A stretch of DNA of 5,748 nt from JAKBCQ01 sp021807585. GTDB lineage: Bacteria; Planctomycetota; Planctomycetia; Isosphaerales; Isosphaeraceae. The stretch is taken from contig DAHWFG010000388.1 in assembly GCA_027325115.1 (NCBI GenBank), forward strand, positions 1 to 5,748. The letters run 5' to 3'. The translations under genes and the position numbers were made by a program. The notes beneath the pieces were generated by a model. That model made no database searches and was not told the DNA's origin. It saw only the letters and a program-made list of their open reading frames with translations. Positions 1 through 5,658 of this stretch are shown here, piece after piece; position 1 is the stretch's first letter, and every line of letters starts with the position of its first letter.

Positions 1-6
1 GAAGAG

Positions 7-31
7 GCTCACCGGGAGGTTCGCCCTCCCA
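7..31. repeat. GC-rich hairpin, possible fragment of an interspersed palindromic repeat
   Basis: GGGAGG (14-19) and CCTCCC (25-30) form a perfect 6-bp stem around a 5-base loop TTCGC, preceded by GGCTCACC. The motif, a GGCTC start followed by a GGGAG-loop-CTCCC hairpin with TTCGCC in the loop, resembles a short repeat that I recall as scattered through intergenic regions of planctomycete genomes; that link is from memory and not checked. No T-tract follows (ATTCAG), so a Rho-independent terminator for a gene left of the window is less likely, but not excluded. The rest of 1-83 is AT-richer and shows no gene. Confidence 0.35.
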
Positions 32-143
32 TTCAGAACACACCGACATCTAGATATTTAATGTATGTTCGTTCTATTTGTGAATCGGCGCCGAAACCGG
101 TAAAATCGAGCCGATTGGGTTTCGGGAGCTTTTCCGGATAGCC

Positions 144-431
144 TCTTACTCAATATTCGATCGGCTTCGATCTCGAGGCGACGACGTATTATCCGCCGCC
201 GAGGTAAAACCGGGCGAAAACGATTCCGTCTGGATCGAAACGGCTCGATTGGAAGAGAGAATTGTTCTCACTTCCGATAAAGATTTCGGAGAATTGATCT
301 TTCGAGATCGATCCGCGGCGTTCGGCGTCGATTTACCTCGACTCGAAAAGCTCGAAGTCGATCAAAGATTAGAACGGTTGCAATCGGCTTGGTCGATTGA
401 TCAAAACGATTTAGGCTTTTGTTACAATTAA
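144..431 (+). pseudogene. Decayed DUF5615 (PIN-like) toxin-family gene
   Basis: The frame is open from 84 to the TAA at 429-431. It reads a helix DRLRSRGDDVLSAAEV (159-206), then the block RIVLTSDKDFGELIFR (258-305), the hallmark of DUF5615, a PIN-like nuclease fold of about 110 residues that often sits beside a DUF433 antitoxin. The two acidic residues of the TSDKDFG motif are at 276-278 and 282-284. A downstream LPRLEKLEVDQRLERLQ segment fits the family's C-terminal helix. What is missing is telling: the N-terminal beta strand with its conserved Asp-Glu pair is absent, a stop lies at 81-83, and no ATG, GTG or TTG occurs in frame between it and the TTG at 249, which lies just before the core motif. 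The tail after about 395 no longer resembles the family, and no antitoxin partner is visible. Starting at TTG 249 would give a 60-residue half-domain, so I call it a relic. The family match is from motif recognition only. Confidence 0.6.
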
Positions 432-450
432 ATGTATTCTTAATTATTAT
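422..450 (+). promoter_or_regulatory. Candidate promoter in AT-rich patch
   Basis: TATTAT (445-450) matches five of six bases of the sigma-70 -10 consensus. Seventeen bases upstream, TTACAA (422-427) matches only three of six of the -35 consensus and overlaps the end of the DUF5615 relic. The surrounding 418-480 is by far the most AT-rich stretch between the relic and the large gene, where a promoter would be expected. Transcription would then start near 457 and leave a leader of about 225 bases. Alternative -10-like hexamers, such as TAATAT at 467-472, exist in the same patch, so the exact site is uncertain. Confidence 0.2.
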
Positions 451-681
451 GCTAAATGTATTATGTTAATATGTGTGTATGCCGGATGACGCGTCCGGGA
501 ATTGCGGGATCGAATTGGGCGCCTCTCTCCGATCGATTTCGTCTCGCGGCCCTTGAGCCCGCGATCGCGGCGCGTTATGACTGATTCTCTCCTCTCCTTG
601 AACGGATCGACCAGGCCGATCGGAACGGTCGCGATCTGAACCGTCCCCGATTTTGATCGGATAAGCCACGAGAGATTCGCC
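432..681 (+). other. Non-coding spacer and probable structured 5' leader of the large gene
   Basis: No gene is visible in these 250 bases. The first 50 are AT-rich; the rest is GC-rich and hairpin-prone. One hairpin pairs CCGGA (482-486) with TCCGG (494-498), extendable inward to a 3-base loop. Another pairs TCGCGG (544-549) with CCGCGA (559-564) around a 9-base loop. An in-frame stop at 637-639 blocks any upstream extension of the large gene. A weak Shine-Dalgarno-like GAGAG (670-674) sits seven bases before its ATG. I recognise no known riboswitch class. Confidence 0.4.
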
Positions 682-771
682 ATGAGACCCGCGCTGATTC
701 GTTACCGAGGCAAATGGATCGCGATGATCGCCGCGGCGCTCGCGGTCGCGACGGCCCCCCTCTTCTCGGCC
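682..771 (+). other. Signal peptide coding segment
   Basis: Residues 1-12 carry four basic residues (Arg2, Arg7, Arg9, Lys11). Residues 13-28 are an uninterrupted hydrophobic run rich in Ala, Ile, Val and Leu. Small residues at 23-25 (ATA) and 29-30 (SA) offer signal peptidase I sites, with cleavage most likely between 25 and 31. No twin-arginine pair and no lipobox cysteine is present, so Sec export to the periplasm or outside is the simplest reading. Confidence 0.75.
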
Positions 772-3700
772 GACTCTCCAGTCGGTTATCACCCGACCGC
801 GTATGCGCTCAAGGGGGGAATCATTCATGTCGGCGACGGGACGAAGTTCGATCCCGGAACCGTCGTCGTCCGCGACGGCGTGATTCAGGCGGTCGGCTCG
901 GTCGACAAAGTCGCGATCCCCGTCGACGCCGAAATCGTCGACGCGACCGGCCTCTCGATCTATCCCGGACTGATCGACGCTTACACGAGCGTGGGCGTGC
1001 CCCTGGGAGTCAAGCGATCCAAAACCGGCGGCGAACGCGCGATCTCATACAACGAATACGCGCTCGCGCATACATTAGATGATAACCGCAACGGCATGAC
1101 TCCCGAGTTTGAAGTCGCCGAGGTGCTCGATATTCCCGATTCCGCCGCGGCCGAACGCCGCGCCCTCGGCTTTACCGATATCCTCTCGGCGCCCGCGGGC
1201 GCCATCGCCACCGGGCAAAGCGCCGTCGCGAGCTTAAGCGAACTCCCCAGGCGAGAATCGCTCGTCAAAACGCCGATCGCTTTACATATCAACTTAAGTC
1301 GCCCCTTTGAGCCCCAACCCCCCGCGCCCGCTCAAACCCCCGTCGCTCCGGTCGGGGGACGAGGTCGCGGTCGTGGCGCCCCCGGAAACCGCGGCAACTC
1401 GGGAGGATATCCAAGCGCTCTCATGGGCGTGATCGCTCATCTCAGACAAACGATGCTCGACGCGGCGCGGAATCAGGAGCTTCGCGCCTACGCCGCCGAG
1501 AACCCGTCGGTTCGACCCGTCTTCGACCCCGCTCTCGCCGCGCTCGAACTCGTCCAGGCCCGAAAAATACCCGTTTGGTGGGAGGCGAACACCCGCGACG
1601 AAATCCACCGAGTGCTCGATCTCTCCGATGAATTCGGCGTCGATCCCGTCATCGTCGGTGGTCGCGAGGCGGGCAAGGTCGCCGATCGTCTCAAGTCCAG
1701 AAACGTACCCGTCGTCCTCCGCATCAACTTCGCCGAGGAACCCAAAACCCCCACCGAAGACGAATACGCCAAGAAGAAAGCCGACGAAAAAGACATCCCG
1801 CTCCGCGTCCTGATCGATCGACACGATCGTTGGAAGGAACAAGTCGCTACCGCCAAAGCGCTCGAAATCGCCGGCGTCAAATTCGCCATCTCGACCGACG
1901 GCCTCGGTCAAGTGAACACGTTTCCCGCACAAGTGCGCAAGTTGATCGCCGAGGGGCTCAAGCCCGAAGCGGCGCTCGCGGCTCTTACGAAGCGCGCCGC
2001 CGAGATCACCGGCGTCCGTCAATCGTTGGGAACGATCGAACGCGGCAAGCTCGGTCATATCGTCGCGTACACCGCCCCCTTCGCCGACGAAAAAGCGAAG
2101 GTTCGATATCTGCTCGTCGACGGTCGCAAGTTCGATCTCGAAAAATCGCAACCCGGAGATTCGGCCAAGGCCGGCCCCAAAGGCAAACGAGCCCGCGGCG
2201 GTAAAGGCGAGTCGCCAAGCGATTCTCCCGCCAAATCCGAATCGAAACAGGCCAAATCCGAATCGACTCCCGCCAAAAACACCGAACCCGCCCCCGTCGA
2301 CGCCAAATCCAAAAATGATCAGATCGACCCCAAAGCCGATCTCGCCAAGTCGAAATCGGATCCCAAAACCGCCGACACTTCCAAAAATGCACAGGCTTTG
2401 AAGCCCGAAGCGACGCCCAAGACCGAAACCAAAACCGCGGCGAGTTCGAAGGCCGATACCGCGAAAGCCGTCCAAGTCTCGAAGACCGCGACGGCTTCAA
2501 CCGCGGCGTCGCCGAAAGCCGAGGCGAATCCACCGAAGCCCGAAACGAGCGTGTCGAAGGATCAACCCGTCAAAGAGACCGTGAAAACCGCTCAGGAACC
2601 CTCGAAAGAGAAAGAAAAGGTCGAACCGAAAACGCCGTTCGTCGATACGCCGAGCGAGCTTGACGCCGACCGCAAGCCCGCGATCCACACCGGTGGAAAT
2701 GTCATGATTAAGGACGCGACGATCCTTACCGTCAGCCATGGAACGCTTCCCAAAGGGTCGATCCTAATCCGCAACGGCGAGATCGCCGCGATCGGCGCCG
2801 ACATCGAAACCCCCGAGGGGTTCGTCGTGATCGACGGCCGAGGGCTTGTCGCGACGCCCGGAATTATCGACACGCACTCTCACATGGCCATTCAAGGCGG
2901 CGTTAATGAAATGAGCTTGTCGATCGTACCCGAGGTTCGGATCAAAGACGTCGTCGACGGCGCCGACCCCGAGATTTACCGCGCGATCGCCGGCGGAGTG
3001 ACCGCGGCTCGGCTGTTGCACGGATCGGCGAACACGATCGGCGGCCAGGACGGCGTGATCAAACTTCGCCCCGGAATGGCGGCGCGCGATCTGATCGTCA
3101 AAGACGGTCTTCAAGGCGTCAAATTCGCTCTTGGTGAAAACGTCACCCGCGTCTCGGGTCGATTCCCCAACACCAGGCTCGGCGTCGAGGCCGTGATCGA
3201 ACGAGCCTTCCAGGAGGCCGAGGCTTACAAAAAAGCGCGGCGCCAATACGACACGGCTCGGTCGCAGGGAGAATCTCCCCCGCCCATTCGCCGCGACCTC
3301 CGACTCGAGGCGCTCGTCGGTATTCTTGACGGAAATATTCATATACATAGCCATTGTTATCGAAGCGATGAGATCTTGATGCTTTTGCGCACCGCGGCGC
3401 GTCACGGAGTAAAGGTTCGCTCGCTTCAGCATGTACTTGAAGGTTACAAAATCGCATCCGAGATCGCCGAACACGGCGCGAGCGCTTCGACCTTCGCCGA
3501 TTGGTGGGCGTACAAGGTTGAGGCTTACGACGCGATCCCGTTCAACTCGGCGCTCATGAACGAGGCCGGAGTCAAGGTGTGCATCAAGAGCGACGACGAC
3601 GAACTCGTTCGGCATCTCAATCTCGACGCCGCCAAGCTGATGAAATACGGCGGCATGAACGAAACTCAGGCGCTCGAGACGATCACGATCAACCCGGCGC

Positions 3701-5322
3701 GGCAGCTCGGGCTTGATCGTCGCATGGGGTCGATCGACGTCGGCAAGGCCGCCGACATCGCGCTTTACAACGGACACCCTCTCGACGCCTTCTCACGCTG
3801 CGAAATGGTTCTCGTCGACGGCGAGGTTCGCTTCCAGCGCAAAGAACCGGGAGGCAAAATGAACACGCGATCGGGTGATCATTCGACCGTCCCGCTCGCG
3901 TCGGTCGAGGCTCGCGCCAAAACGATCGAGATCCCTCGCGATCCCAAAGCCGCCTACGCGATCGTCGGGGCTAAAATTCACCACGTTTCGGCGGCGGCGA
4001 TCGATAACGGCGTACTCGTGCTGGAACAAGGAAAAATCTTGGCGGTCGGCGGACCCGACACGCCGATCCCGGCGGGATTCAAATCGATCGACGCGCGCGG
4101 TCTCGACGTTTGGCCCGGCATGATTGATGCGGGTACATATATCGGCCTAACCGAAATCGGCAGCCTGAACGAAACGAACGATTACTCCGATTCGGCGACG
4201 ATCGAGCCCGAGCTCACCGCGAGCTCGGCGCTTCATCCCGATAGCGAACTGATCCCCGTCACCCGCGCCAACGGAATCCTCTCGGCCTACGTTCATCCGT
4301 CGGGAGGAATTATCAACGGCCAAGGATGTGTTATTGATCTGAACGGTTGGACGCCGAGCGAAATGGTGCTAACGGATCGTGTTGCTTTAGATATCAAAAC
4401 GCCTTCACGAGGCATTGGCGACGTATTCGGCTTCAATCGTCCCGATCTGGAGGAGGGGGGCGGGGCCGGGGGGAACGATCGCGCCCGCACCGAGCAGATC
4501 GACCGGATCAAACAGGCGTTCAAAGACGCGATTGCTTATGACAAGCTCGTGGCCGAATCGATCGCCAAGAAGGCGCCGGCGCCCGCGCCCGATCCCCGCC
4601 TCGCGGCTCTCGCCGCCTACGCCAAGGGTGAAAAGCCCGTGATCTTCGCCGCGGATTATCGGGGCGAAATCCTCGACGCGATCGAGCTCGCCAAGGATTT
4701 GAAAATCAAGGCGATCATTTCGGGCGGGCTCGAGGCGTGGAAAGTTTCCAAAGAATTGAAAGACGCCGGCGTGCCGGTATTAATCGGCGGAACGATGCGG
4801 CTTCCGCTCCGCTCGACCGATCCTTACGACGCTCCTTATGCGAACCCAGCCCGGCTTTACGACGCGGGGGTGACGTTCGCGATTCGCTCGGGAGCTCGAG
4901 GACCGAACATGGCGACCGCGGGACGTAATTTGCCTTACGAAGCCGCGATGGCGGTCGCTTTCGGCCTCTCCGAAGATGAGGCGGTCAAAGCCGTCACGCT
5001 TTATCCCGCACGAATTTTGGGGATTTCAGACCGACTGGGCTCGCTTGAGCCCGGCAAACGGGCGAATGTCGTGATCACCGCGGGGCATCTTTTACAACCA
5101 ACAACCGATGTCAAGTATTTGTTCATCGGCGGCAAGCCCGTGAAGCCCGAGAGTCGCCACACGCGTTTATATGATAAATATCGCGCGCGTCTTGCCGAGG
5201 TGAAGGACGGCTCGTCTCCGCTTGGAATCGAGCCGATCAAAATGGCGGCGCCTAGTCCCGCTCAACCGACGACTCCCGCGGCGTCTCGCGAACCCAAGAC
5301 CGATCCCGTGAATCGGAAGTGA
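682..5322 (+). CDS. Exported triple-unit amidohydrolase (one active-looking unit between two degenerate ones)
   Basis: A metal-dependent hydrolase of the amidohydrolase superfamily (imidazolonepropionase/prolidase-like, COG1228 type); substrate unknown. Residues 1-30 are a signal peptide: basic MRPALIRYRGK, hydrophobic 13-28, cleavage near 25-30, so the protein acts outside the cytoplasm. Unit 1 (about 40-486) has the strand-rich start and PGLID turn, but Tyr101 and Ser103 replace the metal HxH; it keeps an STDG motif (Asp406) and the closing GTIERGKLGHIVAY signature. A Pro/Gly/Arg-rich loop lies at 206-245. A Lys/Ala/Pro/Ser linker spans about 488-657. Unit 2 (about 674-1052) is complete: PGIIDTHSH (His732, His734), ANTIGGQ (784-789), KFALGEN (Lys814), HIHSH (His887/889/891), LQHVLEGYK (His917), SDD (Asp971) and GSIDVGKAADIALY. 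Unit 3 (about 1091-1490) again lacks HxH (Gly1151, Tyr1153) and has RSGARG where unit 2 has SDD. The tail 1495-1546 is disordered. Each unit carries an IRQ/ERAF-like helical insert, so the three are probably paralogous. ATG 682 is the only upstream start in frame after the stop at 637-639, and it gives an intact signal peptide; RBS weak (GAGAG, 670-674). Family members usually have one or two units, so 1546 residues is very long. No partner gene is adjacent. Family call firm; single-active-site reading is inference from motifs. Confidence 0.9.
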   Translation: MRPALIRYRGKWIAMIAAALAVATAPLFSADSPVGYHPTAYALKGGIIHVGDGTKFDPGTVVVRDGVIQAVGSVDKVAIPVDAEIVDATGLSIYPGLIDAYTSVGVPLGVKRSKTGGERAISYNEYALAHTLDDNRNGMTPEFEVAEVLDIPDSAAAERRALGFTDILSAPAGAIATGQSAVASLSELPRRESLVKTPIALHINLSRPFEPQPPAPAQTPVAPVGGRGRGRGAPGNRGNSGGYPSALMGVIAHLRQTMLDAARNQELRAYAAENPSVRPVFDPALAALELVQARKIPVWWEANTRDEIHRVLDLSDEFGVDPVIVGGREAGKVADRLKSRNVPVVLRINFAEEPKTPTEDEYAKKKADEKDIPLRVLIDRHDRWKEQVATAKALEIAGVKFAISTDGLGQVNTFPAQVRKLIAEGLKPEAALAALTKRAAEITGVRQSLGTIERGKLGHIVAYTAPFADEKAKVRYLLVDGRKFDLEKSQPGDSAKAGPKGKRARGGKGESPSDSPAKSESKQAKSESTPAKNTEPAPVDAKSKNDQIDPKADLAKSKSDPKTADTSKNAQALKPEATPKTETKTAASSKADTAKAVQVSKTATASTAASPKAEANPPKPETSVSKDQPVKETVKTAQEPSKEKEKVEPKTPFVDTPSELDADRKPAIHTGGNVMIKDATILTVSHGTLPKGSILIRNGEIAAIGADIETPEGFVVIDGRGLVATPGIIDTHSHMAIQGGVNEMSLSIVPEVRIKDVVDGADPEIYRAIAGGVTAARLLHGSANTIGGQDGVIKLRPGMAARDLIVKDGLQGVKFALGENVTRVSGRFPNTRLGVEAVIERAFQEAEAYKKARRQYDTARSQGESPPPIRRDLRLEALVGILDGNIHIHSHCYRSDEILMLLRTAARHGVKVRSLQHVLEGYKIASEIAEHGASASTFADWWAYKVEAYDAIPFNSALMNEAGVKVCIKSDDDELVRHLNLDAAKLMKYGGMNETQALETITINPARQLGLDRRMGSIDVGKAADIALYNGHPLDAFSRCEMVLVDGEVRFQRKEPGGKMNTRSGDHSTVPLASVEARAKTIEIPRDPKAAYAIVGAKIHHVSAAAIDNGVLVLEQGKILAVGGPDTPIPAGFKSIDARGLDVWPGMIDAGTYIGLTEIGSLNETNDYSDSATIEPELTASSALHPDSELIPVTRANGILSAYVHPSGGIINGQGCVIDLNGWTPSEMVLTDRVALDIKTPSRGIGDVFGFNRPDLEEGGGAGGNDRARTEQIDRIKQAFKDAIAYDKLVAESIAKKAPAPAPDPRLAALAAYAKGEKPVIFAADYRGEILDAIELAKDLKIKAIISGGLEAWKVSKELKDAGVPVLIGGTMRLPLRSTDPYDAPYANPARLYDAGVTFAIRSGARGPNMATAGRNLPYEAAMAVAFGLSEDEAVKAVTLYPARILGISDRLGSLEPGKRANVVITAGHLLQPTTDVKYLFIGGKPVKPESRHTRLYDKYRARLAEVKDGSSPLGIEPIKMAAPSPAQPTTPAASREPKTDPVNRK
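2143..2652 (+). other. Low-complexity Lys/Ala/Pro/Ser linker between amidohydrolase units 1 and 2
   Basis: Residues about 488-657 of the large protein contain almost no hydrophobic core residues and are built from Lys, Ala, Pro, Ser, Thr, Glu and Asp, with many PK, AK and SK steps. It starts right after the conserved VRYLLVDGRKFDL end of unit 1 and stops before the first strand of unit 2 (VMIKDATILTVS, from residue 674). It should be an extended, positively charged tether; contact with cell wall or polyanions is speculation. The antisense strand reads as Phe/Gly-rich protein, which is only its shadow. Confidence 0.8.
2230..2266 (+). repeat. Two-copy 21-base in-frame direct repeat in the linker
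   Basis: GCCAAATCCGAATCGA occurs at 2230-2245 and again at 2251-2266, a period of 21 bases (seven codons), encoding AKSESKQ followed by AKSESTP. This is direct evidence that the linker grew at least partly by short tandem duplication. Other linker segments repeat at the amino-acid level only. Confidence 0.85.
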
Positions 5323-5327
5323 GGAAT

Positions 5328-5377
5328 CGGCGAGGGACGATTTGCGGCGAGGCGGCGAGGCGGCGAGGGACGATTTG
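5328..5377 (+). repeat. Four-copy CGGCGAGG tandem array with matching outer extensions
   Basis: Copies of CGGCGAGG begin at 5328, 5345, 5353 and 5361. The first and last are extended by the same nine bases, GACGATTTG (5336-5344 and 5369-5377), so the layout is 17-8-8-17. The array starts six bases after the stop codon of the large gene. It is immediately followed by the perfect 12-base palindrome AAGCCCGGGCTT (5378-5389). No T-tract follows, so I do not call a terminator. Confidence 0.85.
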
Positions 5378-5414
5378 AAGCCCGGGCTTGCCGCGGCGGG
5401 GATTGTTCGATATC

Positions 5415-5444
5415 TTGTCAACTCGATCCGAGCGATCGTGTGAA
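5415..5444 (+). promoter_or_regulatory. Candidate promoter of tRNA-Leu
   Basis: TTGTCA (5415-5420) matches five of six bases of the -35 consensus. The best spaced -10 candidate is the weak TGTGAA (5439-5444, 18-base spacer, three of six matches). Transcription would start near 5451, about a dozen bases before the mature tRNA. The weak -10 and the inverted repeat around it make this tentative. Confidence 0.3.
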
Positions 5445-5456
5445 TGCGCGATCGCT
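5431..5456. repeat. Perfect 8-bp inverted repeat just upstream of the tRNA
   Basis: AGCGATCG (5431-5438) and CGATCGCT (5449-5456) are exact reverse complements separated by ten bases (TGTGAATGCG). The right arm contains the palindrome GCGATCGC (5448-5455). It lies seven bases from the tRNA 5' end and encloses the candidate -10 hexamer. It could be an operator, a stem in the tRNA precursor leader, or a weak terminator of the large gene; no T-tract follows. Confidence 0.7.
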
Positions 5457-5462
5457 TGAAGA

Positions 5463-5545
5463 GCCGAAGTGGCGGAATGGCAGACGCGCCGGACTCAAAA
5501 TCCGGTGGGGTAACACCCGTGTGGGTTCAAGTCCCACCTTCGGTA
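5463..5545 (+). tRNA. tRNA-Leu(CAA)
   Basis: An 83-base class II tRNA that decodes UUG. The acceptor stem pairs GCCGAAG (5463-5469) with CTTCGGT (5538-5544), with a G-U first pair, followed by discriminator A at 5545, the leucine identity base. The D stem pairs GCG (5472-5474) with CGC (5485-5487). The anticodon stem pairs CCGGA (5489-5493) with TCCGG (5501-5505) around loop CTCAAAA, giving anticodon CAA at 5496-5498. A long variable arm (5506-5520, GGGT/ACCC stem) is typical of leucine tRNA. The T arm pairs GTGGG (5521-5525) with CCCAC (5533-5537) around TTCAAGT. The 3' CCA is not encoded (ATTAAT follows). No second tRNA is in the window, and no repeat of its 3' end suggests an integrated element here. 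Confidence 0.96.
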
Positions 5546-5658
5546 TTAATTGCAAGTTGCGATGTGATCTGCATCGAGCGCGCGGTCTGTGCCGAGCGAT
5601 CGGAGGAAGCAGTAGAGAATCGCGGTAGCAATTCCATGAAGGATGTTGTAATTTCCAC
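5527..5658 (-). pseudogene. Short reading frame with strong ribosome binding site running into the tRNA; possible gene fragment
   Basis: On the minus strand a perfect AAGGAGG (5672-5666) stands seven bases before a GTG (5658-5656), the best-spaced Shine-Dalgarno in the window. The frame reads VEITTSFMELLPRFSTASSD and continues to a TGA at 5529-5527, inside the antisense of the tRNA T arm, for 43 codons. A working gene ending inside a tRNA is unlikely, and I do not recognise the peptide. It may be the surviving 5' end of a gene cut off at the tRNA 3' end, or chance. Confidence 0.2.

Noticed and set aside
1..141. Tail of an upstream gene in frame 1 (open to the TAG at 139-141)
   Set aside because: The 46-codon translation shows no family resemblance, overlaps the DUF5615 relic and passes through the hairpin; no support for coding.
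466..828. 120-codon minus-strand frame over the leader and start of the large gene
   Set aside because: Arg/Asp/Gly-rich low-complexity product with no motif, overlapping the signal peptide coding region; probably chance.
1294..2475. 393-codon minus-strand frame rich in Phe and Gly
   Set aside because: It is the antisense shadow of unit 1 and the Lys/Pro linker; the composition is explained by the opposite strand and the plus-strand protein has clear conserved motifs.
2764..3777. 337-codon minus-strand frame
   Set aside because: It lies entirely antisense to the conserved unit 2 and shows no recognisable domain; long antisense frames are expected at this GC content.
3859..5322. Internal ATG at 3859 as the start of a separate gene for unit 3
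   Set aside because: No Shine-Dalgarno of note, no stop between units 2 and 3, and no signal peptide; unit 3 is continuous with the large protein.
5378..5420. Rho-independent terminator after the large gene
   Set aside because: AAGCCCGGGCTT is palindromic but leaves only a four-pair stem, and no T-tract follows.
5463..5545. tRNA-Leu as an attachment site of an integrated element
   Set aside because: No direct repeat of the tRNA 3' end, integrase or mobility gene is present within the window.
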